Source of the DNA: an uncultured Brevundimonas sp.
GTDB lineage: Bacteria; Pseudomonadota; Alphaproteobacteria; Caulobacterales; Caulobacteraceae
Direction: 5' to 3'
Assembly: GCF_943913055.1 (NCBI RefSeq)
Contig: NZ_CALTWS010000044.1
Location: 1-15,349, forward strand
DNA: 15,349 bases
Both the position numbers and the translations under genes were made by a program. Shown here in pieces: positions 1 through 7,164 of this stretch; position 1 is the first letter of the stretch; the number at the start of each line of letters is the position of its first letter. The notes below the pieces were generated by a model. The model had not been told where the DNA came from, did no database searches, and worked only from the letters and a program-made list of their open reading frames with translations.

Positions 1-2
1 TG

Positions 3-656
3 CCCGAGCGATACGGCGAATATGCCGACAACATCCATGAGGCGGGCGGGCATCTGCTGGACCTGATCAATGACGTGCTGGACGTCTCAAAGATCGAGGC
101 CGAACGCTATACCCTGTCGCTGGAACGGTTCGATGCACGCGAAATCCTGTCGGCCGCTGTGGCCCTGGTGCGTGTCACCGCCGACGAGCGGGGCGTGAAC
201 CTCTCGGCCATCCTGCCGTCCGAGCCGATCGAGGTGTCCGCCGACAAGCGGGCGCTGAAGCAGATCACCCTGAACCTGCTGTCCAATGCGGTGAAGTTCA
301 CGCCCGCGGGCGGGGCCGTGACGATCACCAGCGAGGCGGTCGGATCGTGGCTGGAGCTGGCGGTGGCCGACACCGGCGTGGGAATAGCACCGGAAGACGT
401 CAAGCGGCTGGGCCGTCCGTTCGAACAGGCCGGGGCCATCGAACAGCGCCGTCAGGGCACGGGCCTGGGTCTGTCGCTGGTGCGCGCGCTTGCCGAACTG
501 CATGGCGGCCAGATGAGCATCGACAGCACCCTGGGCGAAGGCACCGCTGTGACGGTGCGTATGCCCGTGGCCGTGCCCGCGCGGGCTCCTGTGCCGGAGG
601 GCGGGGCGGAGATCATTCCGATGCCGCTGGTCGGGGGCGTAGGGACGAGGGATTAG
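3..656 (+). CDS. divJ: DivJ-like sensor histidine kinase, C-terminal part (5' end outside window)
   Basis: The reading frame is open from base 3, so the gene enters from the left. The visible part holds the end of the dimerisation helix (HLLDLINDVLD, SKIEAE) and a full HATPase_c domain: N-box LNLLSNAVKFTP, G1 box ADTGVGI, F box RPFEQAG and G2 box GTGLGLSLV. The phosphorylated His and any sensor or membrane segments lie upstream. Enzymes of this class autophosphorylate a His with ATP and pass the phosphate to a response regulator. The pattern RALKQ...EQRRQGTGLGLSLVRALAELHGG resembles Caulobacter DivJ more than PleC, from memory of those sequences. DivJ phosphorylates DivK at the stalked pole. 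The last 25 residues are Pro/Ala/Gly-rich and look like a disordered tail. The stop TAG lies inside the G-rich heptad repeat. Histidine kinase is certain; the DivJ assignment is probable, not proven. Confidence 0.85.
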   Translation, partial: PERYGEYADNIHEAGGHLLDLINDVLDVSKIEAERYTLSLERFDAREILSAAVALVRVTADERGVNLSAILPSEPIEVSADKRALKQITLNLLSNAVKFTPAGGAVTITSEAVGSWLELAVADTGVGIAPEDVKRLGRPFEQAGAIEQRRQGTGLGLSLVRALAELHGGQMSIDSTLGEGTAVTVRMPVAVPARAPVPEGGAEIIPMPLVGGVGTRD

Positions 657-679
657 GGATTAGGGATTAGGGGCACGGG
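633..679 (+). repeat. G-rich heptad repeat (GGGATTA-type), potential G-quadruplex
   Basis: Seven runs of three or more G occur at 633-637, 642-644, 649-651, 656-658, 663-665, 670-673 and 677-679, separated by 3-4 nt. The core is three copies of GGGATTA in tandem, preceded by a GGGACGA variant. This meets the usual G3+N1-7 definition of a quadruplex-forming sequence several times over. It overlaps the last codons and stop of the kinase gene and lies between two convergent genes. Quadruplex formation is inference. Confidence 0.75.
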
Positions 680-736
680 ACTTTGCTCGGGCCGAGGACC
701 TTGCTTCTTCCTCCCTCATCCCTCGTCCCTCATCCC
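642..736. terminator. Long imperfect inverted repeat between convergent genes, possible bidirectional terminator
   Basis: The G-rich heptads at 642-658 can pair with the C-rich heptads at 713-729, 16 of 17 positions matching, around a loop of about 54 nt. The C-rich side continues to 736 with the same 7-nt period (CCCTCAT, CCCTCGT, CCCTCAT). The element occupies the space between the kinase stop (656) and the stop of the minus-strand gene (738), where a terminator serving both strands would be expected. There is no T-run, so it is not a classical intrinsic terminator. Confidence 0.45.
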
Positions 737-737
737 T

Positions 738-1610
738 TCAAAGTGCGCCCATCGCCAGGAACGCCCGCCCGGCGCTGAAATCGCCAGCGGTGAACCGCGC
801 CGTCGCCACGCTGCCGTCGCGGAAGTGGAACTCGACCAGGAAGGGCTCGCGAGGGTCCAGGGCCGCCAGTGCCGAGGTGGTGTGGGCCGGGAAGCGCCAG
901 GCCTCGCCGGAGCGGCGCTCGGCAGTCAGCAGGCCCTGGTCCGCAGGTGCCACGCCCGTGGCCCACAGGCTGGTGCGGACCGAGGCGGGCGGGAGAGTGT
1001 CGTTCAACAGCCACGGGCGCGGCAGCAGGGCGGCGTCTCGCATGACGACCCGCGCGGCGACCGGGCGGGGCTTGCCCGGGAAGGAGACCACCGCGCTGAG
1101 CACGGGATCGGTGCCGCCGAATCCGAATTGAACTGGGGCCGCCCCGCTGGCCGAGGCCTGCATCAGACGCCAGGTCGGGGTGGAATAGACGCCGCGGTTG
1201 GCCGACCAGCCCTCGAAATCCATCCGCGGCATGCGCGACCAGCCGGCGAAGGCATGGTCGACGCGGGCCCGCACCGTCTTGAGGTCCGGATTGGCGCATG
1301 AGATCGAGGCGGCGCGCGAGCGGGCCCGGGCGGCGGTCGCGCTGAGATCGGCATGCGCCGCCCCCGAACGCAGGGCGGCACCCCGCGCCTGATAGGCGGC
1401 GGCGGTCAGGGCGGCATTGACGCGCGGCTGGAAGAGGTCGCAGCGGGCATCGGCGGCCAGGACGAAGCTGCGCTCATAATAGGTTTGCGCCGGATCGGCC
1501 CAGGCGGGCGCGGCCACGGCCAGAAGTGCGCCCGCCATCACTGCGGTGCGAATAGCGCGCGCAATAGGCTGGTCGCGCTTCGTGTTTTCGGCGTTCTGCC
1601 CTATCGTCAT
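738..1610 (-). CDS. Secreted protein of unknown function
   Basis: The product is about 290 residues. The N-terminus has a basic stretch, a hydrophobic core (AVMAGALLAVAAPAWA) and a likely signal peptidase I site AWA|DP near residue 38, so the mature protein should be periplasmic or outer-membrane associated. The mature part has two cysteines (DARCDLF and SISCANP), which could form one disulfide. I recognise no family or catalytic motif. The ATG at 1610 gives the signal peptide directly. The frame stays open upstream to 1970, but that extension runs antisense through the DUF1491 gene and lacks a leader, so it was rejected. The Shine-Dalgarno is weak. A second ATG at the VMAG position would still keep the hydrophobic core. 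The gene diverges from the DUF1491 gene with 48 bp between starts and converges on the kinase. Confidence 0.8.
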   Translation of the reverse strand: MTIGQNAENTKRDQPIARAIRTAVMAGALLAVAAPAWADPAQTYYERSFVLAADARCDLFQPRVNAALTAAAYQARGAALRSGAAHADLSATAARARSRAASISCANPDLKTVRARVDHAFAGWSRMPRMDFEGWSANRGVYSTPTWRLMQASASGAAPVQFGFGGTDPVLSAVVSFPGKPRPVAARVVMRDAALLPRPWLLNDTLPPASVRTSLWATGVAPADQGLLTAERRSGEAWRFPAHTTSALAALDPREPFLVEFHFRDGSVATARFTAGDFSAGRAFLAMGAL

Positions 1611-1658
1611 GGCGCGACCCTTAGACGCCCATGCGTTCCGGTCCGGTTTCCGAGCAGG

Positions 1659-2006
1659 GTGAACGAATTGCTTCTGTCCAGCGATCTGTGGGTGTCCGCC
1701 CTGATCCGTCGCGCCGAACTGGCGGGGGCGTTCGCGACGGTGGCGCGCAAGGGCGACGCGCGCGCCGGCACCGTCATCGTCAAGGCCTTCGACACCTCCA
1801 CGCGCCGGGCCCGTCTTTACAGTGAAGCCTTCGGTCCCGATGGCGAGCGTCTGTGGATGCAGCCGGTCGAGAGCGAGGTCGAAAGCGAGCTGGACGCCTA
1901 TGTCCAGCGACAGATCGGCTACGACCCCGACGTCTGGGTGGTCGAGATCGAGGACCGCGAGGGACGGCATTTCATTACAGAAAAGGTGGCGGGCGAGCGT
2001 GCCTAA
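1659..2006 (+). CDS. DUF1491 family protein
   Basis: The product is a 115-residue soluble protein with no signal peptide or membrane segment. The pattern SSDLWVSALIRRAELAGAF near the start, the central TVIVKAFD, and the C-terminal block from about residue 85 (LDAYVQRQIGYDPDVW, VVEIEDREGRHF) match what I know of DUF1491, a small alphaproteobacterial family with no assigned function. The start is chosen as GTG at 1659; an in-frame TTG lies at 1668. Neither has a strong ribosome binding site. The open frame extends upstream to 1353, but that part is antisense to the secreted-protein gene and is not credible. The start region is shared with the divergent gene ending its leader at 1610. Confidence 0.82.
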   Translation: MNELLLSSDLWVSALIRRAELAGAFATVARKGDARAGTVIVKAFDTSTRRARLYSEAFGPDGERLWMQPVESEVESELDAYVQRQIGYDPDVWVVEIEDREGRHFITEKVAGERA

Positions 2007-2050
2007 CCAAAGCTGAGCCGTAAAAGCGGCTGGTGCGAAATCCTTAACCG

Positions 2051-2079
2051 CGTTCGGGAACGGAACTGCAAGCGCTTGC
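2051..2079. promoter_or_regulatory. Two adjacent palindromes upstream of the 2135 gene, possible operator
   Basis: CGTTC-GG-GAACG (2051-2062) is followed 5 nt later by the perfect 12-bp palindrome GCAAGCGCTTGC (2068-2079). Both lie 56-84 bp before the ATG at 2135. A TTGCCG hexamer (2076-2081) overlaps the second dyad and could be a -35 element. Binding of a dimeric regulator is inference. Confidence 0.35.
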
Positions 2080-2134
2080 CGATAGTGTCACCTTCTACGG
2101 GCCAGAACGGTCCGGCCTGTGGTGGTGTGTTCCG

Positions 2135-2515
2135 ATGCTGTTTCTTCTGAACGACGTGGTGTTCGACCTGGACGCGACCTGCCCGGTCACGCCTGGCGAC
2201 GCGCGCCGTTTCGAGACGCTGGGGCTGGACTATGTGCTGGAGCTGGGCTGCGAGCTGTTCGCCGAGGATCCGCTGCTTCATCTGAACGACCCGCAGCGCG
2301 CGCGTCGTCTGGCCTGGCTGATCCATGACCGCAGTCCGGAAGTGAACGCCGCCCTGTTTGCCGCGCCCGAGGCCGGATGCGACCCCGATCTGGTCGAGCC
2401 GCGCTTCTGTGCCCTGCCCGACGTCGTTCTCGGTCAGCTTCAGCGCAAGAATGCGCGCGGCAAGCTAGACGCCGTCGCCGCCGACCGCGCGGTCTGGAAC
2501 CGCCTGGCGGCCTAA
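2135..2515 (+). CDS. Conserved-looking small protein of unknown function
   Basis: The product is 126 residues, acidic and Leu/Ala/Asp-rich, with no signal peptide or transmembrane helix. It has four cysteines scattered through the sequence (ATCPV, ELGCEL, EAGCDP, RFCAL) in no recognised metal-binding spacing. I recognise no family. Codon use and third-position GC match the neighbours, which supports a real gene. The start is ATG 2135, giving MLFLLNDVVFDLDATCP; the ribosome binding site is poor. The gene converges with the 45-residue membrane protein, and the two stop codons overlap within the four bases 2512-2515. Confidence 0.72.
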   Translation: MLFLLNDVVFDLDATCPVTPGDARRFETLGLDYVLELGCELFAEDPLLHLNDPQRARRLAWLIHDRSPEVNAALFAAPEAGCDPDLVEPRFCALPDVVLGQLQRKNARGKLDAVAADRAVWNRLAA

Positions 2516-2649
2516 AGCACCAGATTGAAGACGATGTGCACGATTATCGCCGCAGCGATGATCACGCCGAAGCCTGCCGCCAGGCAGATCGCCGGATGGG
2601 GGCCGTCGTGGCGCGTGTTCGGGGGTTTGTGGTCGTGGGTCAGAGCCAT
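2512..2649 (-). CDS. Small single-pass membrane protein (45 aa)
   Basis: This short gene reads MALTHDHKPPNTRHDG, then a Pro, then one long hydrophobic helix (residues about 20-45: AICLAAGFGVIIAAAIIVHI and VFNLVL). The His/Pro-rich N-terminus would face one side and the protein ends inside the membrane. The ATG at 2649 is preceded by AAGGA with 6-nt spacing, a good ribosome binding site, which favours this start over the in-frame start at 2742. Function is unknown. Single-helix proteins of this size often tune larger membrane complexes, but nothing here names a partner. It diverges from prfC and overlaps the stop of the 2135 gene. Confidence 0.68.
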   Translation of the reverse strand: MALTHDHKPPNTRHDGPHPAICLAAGFGVIIAAAIIVHIVFNLVL

Positions 2650-2708
2650 GTCCGTTCCTTCGTTTCCAAAGGCGGCGCCCGATTGCGTGACCGGAACGTC
2701 TCGCCTGA

Positions 2709-2738
2709 CAAGACAATGGACCCGATAACCCTGTCTTG
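2709..2738. promoter_or_regulatory. Inverted repeat in the divergent region before prfC
   Basis: CAAGACA (2709-2715) and TGTCTTG (2732-2738) form a perfect 7-bp dyad with a 16-nt centre. It lies about 100 bp upstream of prfC and 60 bp upstream of the minus-strand small protein, so it could be a shared operator. There is no further evidence of binding. Confidence 0.3.
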
Positions 2739-2839
2739 CCAAGGGATATTCGCTTTCGCCGACAGACCGGGCCTGCGTCCGCGCATCGGGTGACTTTTCA
2801 GGCAGTCCGCGCTAGGTCGCGCGGCTCCAAGGAACATCC

Positions 2840-4486
2840 ATGTCGAAACTGACCATCGAACAGGAGGCTGCGCGCCGTCGCACCTTCGCCATCATCGCCC
2901 ACCCGGACGCCGGCAAGACCACCCTGACCGAGCATATCCTGCTGGCCGGCGGGGCGATCCGTGCGGCCGGCGCCGTGCGGGCCCGAGGCGAAAACCGGCG
3001 CACTCAGTCCGACTGGATGAAGATCGAAAAGGAGCGCGGCATCTCGGTCAGTGCCTCGGTCATGACGTTCGAGCACACCACGTCGGACGGCGTGGCCAAG
3101 ATGTTCAACCTGCTGGACACCCCGGGCCACGAGGACTTTTCGGAGGACACCTATCGCACCCTGACCGCCGCCGACTGCGCCATCATGGTGCTGGACGCCG
3201 CCAAGGGGATCGAGCCGCAGACGCTGAAGCTGTTCGAGGTCTGCCGTCTTCGGGATATCCCGATCATCACCTTCATCAACAAGCTGGACCGCGAGGCCCA
3301 GGATCCGATGGCGCTGCTGGACGAGATCGCGTCTCGCCTGCAACTGGACCCCGCCCCGATCTGGTGGCCGGCCCAGAGCGGCAACCGCCTGCGCGGCATG
3401 GTCGAGATGGGCACAGGCCGTTTCCAGCCCTATGCCAAGAAGCCTGCGGGATCCAAGGATGACGTGCCTCATCCTGAGGCCCTGCCCCTGGCCGAGGCCG
3501 CCCACTATTTCGAGGAGGGCGAGCATCAGGAGATGATCGAGGCGCAGGAGTTGGTGGAGGCCGGCTATCCCACCTTCGACCGTCAGTCCTTTCTCGAAGG
3601 GCATATGACGCCGGTGCTGTGGGGCTCGGCCCTGCGCCATTTCGGCATCGACGCACTGCTGGCCGCCATCGGAGAATGGGCCCCGCCGCCCAAGGTCATG
3701 AAGGCCCAGAAGGCGGCCCCGCCCGAGACCCGCAATGCGCCCGCGCCTGTCGATCTGACGGTCGATCCGGGCAGCAGCGAGGTCACCGGCTTCGTCTTCA
3801 AGGTCCAGGCCAATATGGACCCCAACCACCGCGACCGCATCGCCATGTTCCGCATGGCCTCGGGCAGCTTCAAACGCGGCATGAAGCTGAAGGTCCAGAA
3901 CACCGGCAAGCAGCTGTCGGTGAACGCGCCTATCATGTTCTTTGCCAGCGACCGCGAACTGGCCGAGGACGCCTTTGCCGGCGACGTGATCGGCATTCCA
4001 AACCACGGCGTGCTGCGCGTCGGCGACAGCCTGTCGGAGAGCGGGATGATCCGGTTCGCGGGCCTGCCCAACTTTGCGCCTGAGATCCTTCAGCGGGTGC
4101 GGGTCAAGGATCCGCTGAAGGCCAAGCACCTGAAGAAGGCGCTGGACGGTCTGGCCGAAGAAGGCGTCACCCAGCTGTTCCGGCCCGAACTGGGCAGCGA
4201 CTTCATCGTCGGGGCCGTCGGCCAGCTGCAGTTCGAGGTCATGGCCGACCGACTGGGCGAGGAGTACGGGCTGGAGGTCATCTTCGAACCGAGCCCTTAC
4301 GCCGAAGCCCGCTGGGTCGGCGGACCCAAGGCCGACGTCGAGGATTTCGCCGCCAAATACCGGCCCCAGATGGCAACCGACATCGACAACGACCCGGTCT
4401 TCCTGGCCAAGTCGAGCTGGGAAACCGGCTATGTCGGCGAACGCTTTCCGAACGTCGCCTTCACGAGAACCAAGGAGCGGGGCTAG
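2840..4486 (+). CDS. prfC: Peptide chain release factor 3 (translational GTPase)
   Basis: RF3 is the GTPase that removes RF1 and RF2 from the ribosome after peptide release. The 548-residue product starts with the G domain: P-loop AHPDAGKTT (20-28), the RF3-type stretch QSDWMKIEKERGISV (56-70), DTPGHEDF (93-100) and NKLD (147-150). A beta-barrel domain follows (about 310-400, including GFVFKVQANMDPNHRDR and MKLKVQNTGKQ), then a C-terminal domain (about 410-548, including VGAVGQLQFEVMADRL). The length is slightly more than the roughly 530 residues of the E. coli protein. The QSDW motif and the GQLQFEV segment separate it from EF-G. ATG 2840 has AAGGA (2829-2833) at 6-nt spacing. A 616-residue frame on the other strand is a codon-bias shadow. 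Confidence 0.97.
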   Translation: MSKLTIEQEAARRRTFAIIAHPDAGKTTLTEHILLAGGAIRAAGAVRARGENRRTQSDWMKIEKERGISVSASVMTFEHTTSDGVAKMFNLLDTPGHEDFSEDTYRTLTAADCAIMVLDAAKGIEPQTLKLFEVCRLRDIPIITFINKLDREAQDPMALLDEIASRLQLDPAPIWWPAQSGNRLRGMVEMGTGRFQPYAKKPAGSKDDVPHPEALPLAEAAHYFEEGEHQEMIEAQELVEAGYPTFDRQSFLEGHMTPVLWGSALRHFGIDALLAAIGEWAPPPKVMKAQKAAPPETRNAPAPVDLTVDPGSSEVTGFVFKVQANMDPNHRDRIAMFRMASGSFKRGMKLKVQNTGKQLSVNAPIMFFASDRELAEDAFAGDVIGIPNHGVLRVGDSLSESGMIRFAGLPNFAPEILQRVRVKDPLKAKHLKKALDGLAEEGVTQLFRPELGSDFIVGAVGQLQFEVMADRLGEEYGLEVIFEPSPYAEARWVGGPKADVEDFAAKYRPQMATDIDNDPVFLAKSSWETGYVGERFPNVAFTRTKERG

Positions 4487-4545
4487 AACCCGAGCCGATT
4501 TCGCCTTTTCCGTGCCGCCTGCCCGTGGTTCTGTGCGGGCCGACA

Positions 4546-4561
4546 ACGCCATCGATGGCGT
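4546..4561. promoter_or_regulatory. 16-bp perfect palindrome abutting the ribosome binding site
   Basis: ACGCCATCGATGGCGT is a perfect palindrome directly followed by GGAG (4562-4565), the Shine-Dalgarno of the gene starting at 4572. It could be an operator, or a hairpin next to the ribosome binding site. A weaker GCCCG/CGGGC stem sits just upstream at 4521-4540. The role is inferred from position only. Confidence 0.45.
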
Positions 4562-4571
4562 GGAGATGTGA

Positions 4572-4922
4572 ATGCTTGTCGCGGCTTTGATGGCCTGGAG
4601 CGTTATGGAGCCGCAGGCGCCTGCGGCCCCGCGTCCTACGGCGTCCACCTATGCCGAGGCCCTGCGCTGTTCGGGTCTGACCCAGGCGGCGTCGGAGCTG
4701 GAAGGTGGGGAGAGCGGCGAGGGTCAAGCACTTTATGATGCCGCCTTGTACTGGTCGCTGACCACCATCCAGTCCGGCCAGGCCACGCGGCGTCCGACGG
4801 CAACGGTGGAGGCCGAGATGACGCGCTCGCGCGTGCAGGCAGTGCGTGAGCTGACGGCGAGAAATGAGGCCGCCCGAGCCGCGCTGCAGCAGTGTCGTGC
4901 GAGGACGCCCAGCCTGGGTTGA
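4572..4922 (+). CDS. Small exported protein of unknown function
   Basis: The product is 116 residues. The first 20 (MLVAALMAWSVMEPQAPAAP) form a short hydrophobic leader that may be a signal peptide, although the positive N-terminal charge is lacking. The rest is predicted mostly helical: a segment with TYAEALRCSGLTQAASEL, a central GQALYDAALYWSLTTIQSG and a charged C-terminal helix (VRELTARNEAARAALQQC). Two cysteines (about 33 and 108) could form a disulfide linking the first and last helices if the protein is exported. I recognise no family. ATG 4572 has GGAG at 4562-4565 with a 6-nt gap. It lies 85 bp after prfC, and the next gene on the same strand begins 110 bp downstream. Confidence 0.72.
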   Translation: MLVAALMAWSVMEPQAPAAPRPTASTYAEALRCSGLTQAASELEGGESGEGQALYDAALYWSLTTIQSGQATRRPTATVEAEMTRSRVQAVRELTARNEAARAALQQCRARTPSLG

Positions 4923-5032
4923 ACCGACATCGATACGGCCAAGCCGAACCGCCGGGCTGGCGTCGCGTTTGCGTGGGACGGCCCCGGGGCGCATCCTTCG
5001 TCCCGAACCGGGATAACGGAGTCGCATCGCCC

Positions 5033-6274
5033 ATGTTCGAGTTCGGTCGTGATCTGCGCAAGCTGTTCGAAAAGGCGCGCGAAAGCGACGATCTCGGCTG
5101 GCTGGAACTGATCGGGGCGGACCTGATCGAGGCCGAGGCCCGGCGCGAGACGACCGATGCGGGCCGGGTATCCTGCGCCCGTCCTTTCGAGGCCTGGATG
5201 CGGGCGTCGCATCTCTGGCGGGATCATGCGCGGCGGACCGGGGCGGCGGCTTCGCTGGCCAAGGCGGCGTCCTGTGCATCGGATGCGACGAGGCACGCCC
5301 GGACGACCGATCAGACAGCGGCTGCGGGGCTGGAAGCGGCAGAGATCCATCTGGCGCGCTTCGATCTGTTCGGCGGACCGGAACGTCTGATCGCGGCCAC
5401 CAGCGACGTTCAGGCCCAGAACCCGGACCGTACGAGGACCCGCGCCTGGGCCGTGACGCTGGGCGCACGGTTGGCCGCGCGTCGCAGCGACGTGAGCCCA
5501 TCGCAGGAAAATACCTTTGCGGCACTCGCGCTATTCGATGCCGCCCGTCGCGACCAGCGCCACCTGCCCCCCACCGTCGCCGACGAACTGACCTTGGACT
5601 GGGCCGGGTTGGCCCTGCGGGTCGGTATCGAGAACCGCAACGTCGTCCTGCTGGACCGGGTGGGTCAGGATTTGCGGGCCCTGGTCGAAGCCTCGACGCC
5701 CGAGCAACGCCCGATCACGCGGGCGCGGGCCCTGACACTGGCGGCGGTCGGGCTGAAGGCGTTGGCCGGTCTGGCGGGAGACACGACGGCCGAGGCGCAA
5801 GGTCAGGCCCTGTTCGATGCCGCCGCCGATCAGTTCACGCCCGACCACAGCCCGCTGGATTGGGTGGCGGTGCAACTGGCGCAGGGGCCGACGCAAACGC
5901 CGCTGCTGATCCTGGCCCAGGCCGAGGCGATGACGCGCGAGCCGGGCCTGATCCTGGGGGCCATGATCCGCGAGCGTCGGCTGTGCGCGGAGGCGTCGCT
6001 GGCCGAGGCCATGGGCGATGTGAAGGCGATCCAGGGTCTGGAGGCCATGGTGCATCGTCGCCTTGCCGCGCCCGTCAGCCGACCCCCGCTGGATTGGGCG
6101 GCCGATCAGATCGGCATGGCGCATCTGATGCTGGCGCGAGGACGGCTGACGGGTACGTCAGTCGGTGCCATTGGCATGGTGCTGGCCGAGGCGGCCACGA
6201 CTGCGCGGGAGTGGGGCGCGCCGGGGCTCGCCGAACGGGCCGAGCAGGTATCGACCCAGATGGCGCGCGCCTAG
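5033..6274 (+). CDS. Helical TPR-like repeat protein, function unknown
   Basis: The product is about 413 residues, very Ala/Leu/Arg/Glu-rich and almost entirely helical by inspection, with no signal peptide. Two segments carry the signature PLDW-A-Q that marks a class of TPR proteins common in alphaproteobacteria: PLDWVAVQLAQG at 274 and PLDWAADQIGMAHLMLARG at 352; a weaker LDWAGLALRVG lies at 188. These look like degenerate, regularly spaced repeats (about 80 residues apart), consistent with a helical solenoid scaffold. No catalytic motif is visible. The start is ATG 5033 (MFEFGRDLRKLFEKARES); the frame is open back to 4892, but that extension overlaps the previous gene and is low-complexity. 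The Shine-Dalgarno (GGAG at about 5018) is distant. The stop shares CTAG with the convergent cysQ-like gene. Confidence 0.78.
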   Translation: MFEFGRDLRKLFEKARESDDLGWLELIGADLIEAEARRETTDAGRVSCARPFEAWMRASHLWRDHARRTGAAASLAKAASCASDATRHARTTDQTAAAGLEAAEIHLARFDLFGGPERLIAATSDVQAQNPDRTRTRAWAVTLGARLAARRSDVSPSQENTFAALALFDAARRDQRHLPPTVADELTLDWAGLALRVGIENRNVVLLDRVGQDLRALVEASTPEQRPITRARALTLAAVGLKALAGLAGDTTAEAQGQALFDAAADQFTPDHSPLDWVAVQLAQGPTQTPLLILAQAEAMTREPGLILGAMIRERRLCAEASLAEAMGDVKAIQGLEAMVHRRLAAPVSRPPLDWAADQIGMAHLMLARGRLTGTSVGAIGMVLAEAATTAREWGAPGLAERAEQVSTQMARA

Positions 6275-7071
6275 CCGCCGACCGCTACGAAGCCTCCGTT
6301 CAGGAAGCCCGGCTTGCCATAGCGGAACGGCGTGCCGTCCTCGGCCATGACCCGGCCGCCCGCGGCCTCCAGCACGGCCTGCCCCGCCGCAGTATCCCAC
6401 TCCGAGGTCGGGCCGGTGCGGGGATAGGCGTCATAGCGCCCCTCTGCGATCAGGCAGAATTTCAGCGATGAATCGGTGCCCTGCCAGTCCATGCAGCCGT
6501 AGCGAGAGGCGAGGCGCCGGGCCTCATCGTCCGTCAGGCTGTGGCTCATGACGGCGATTGGGTTGGCGGGACGATCGCGGACCTTGATGGGCTGCCAGCC
6601 CTCCCCGAAGCGGCGACGGAACGCTCCGCCGTCGGGATGCGGTCCGCTGCGCCAGGTGGTCGAGGTCGCGGGCGCCGTGACCACCCCAGCGACCACCGCT
6701 TCGCCGCGCACCAAGGCGATATTGACGGTGAAACTTTCCTTGCCCGCCACGAAGCCGCGCGTGCCGTCCAGCGGATCGATCAGCCAGAACCAGTCGCCGG
6801 TGATCGCAGGCGCGCCGCCGTCGGCCACCGCCTCCTCGGCCACGGCCTGAACGTCCGGATAGAGGTCCTTCAGTCGCGACAGGATCAGCGCTTCCGCCTC
6901 CTGATCGGCCAGGGTGACGGGGCTGTGGTCGGCCTTGGTGGTCGCCACCGTGCCGGTCCGCCAGTAGGGCAGGATGACCCGCGCGGCGTCCTCGGCGATG
7001 TCGGCCAGGGCTTCGGTCAGGGCACCGGAGGCAAGATCTGCGATCAGGTCGGGTTTGGCGGCGGCGATCAT
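6271..7071 (-). CDS. cysQ: 3'(2'),5'-bisphosphate nucleotidase, CysQ type (inositol monophosphatase superfamily)
   Basis: CysQ hydrolyses PAP to AMP and phosphate, clearing a by-product of sulfate assimilation that inhibits sulfotransfer enzymes. Numbered from ATG 7071 (266 residues), the metal-binding set of the superfamily is visible: EE at 79-80 in AVAEEAV, DPLDGT at 99-104, and SEWDTAAG with Asp 226. The segments DPLDGTRGFV...SFTVNIALV and GTDSSLKFCLIAEGRYDAYP are typical of CysQ rather than SuhB inositol phosphatases; HisN-type histidinol phosphatase is a less likely alternative. An in-frame ATG at 7104 would add MKPCGCSIAAR. Neither start has a clear ribosome binding site, and the shorter form fits family length better. 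The gene is divergent from chpT (93 bp between starts) and converges stop-to-stop with the TPR-like gene. Confidence 0.9.
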   Translation of the reverse strand: MIAAAKPDLIADLASGALTEALADIAEDAARVILPYWRTGTVATTKADHSPVTLADQEAEALILSRLKDLYPDVQAVAEEAVADGGAPAITGDWFWLIDPLDGTRGFVAGKESFTVNIALVRGEAVVAGVVTAPATSTTWRSGPHPDGGAFRRRFGEGWQPIKVRDRPANPIAVMSHSLTDDEARRLASRYGCMDWQGTDSSLKFCLIAEGRYDAYPRTGPTSEWDTAAGQAVLEAAGGRVMAEDGTPFRYGKPGFLNGGFVAVGG

Positions 7072-7164
7072 TCGCGCTGCGATAGAGCATCCGCACGGTT
7101 TCATGAACCGGCAAATCAGGGCAGCGTCGCCGCATCCCCTGATGTGATCCGTTTCCAAGGCCCG

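Noticed and set aside
1353..1658. Upstream extension of the DUF1491 protein
   Set aside because: It is antisense to the signal-peptide region of the divergent secreted protein and lacks any similarity to the family.
2798..4648. 616-residue open frame on the minus strand opposite prfC
   Set aside because: Composition is Leu/Gly/His/Arg/Asp-rich and repetitive, as expected for the complement of a high-GC coding frame; prfC on the other strand is unambiguous.
6541..7164. N-terminal extension of chpT to a 433-residue protein
   Set aside because: The extension is antisense to cysQ, and ATG 7165 with its AAGG site gives the known ChpT length with His 33.
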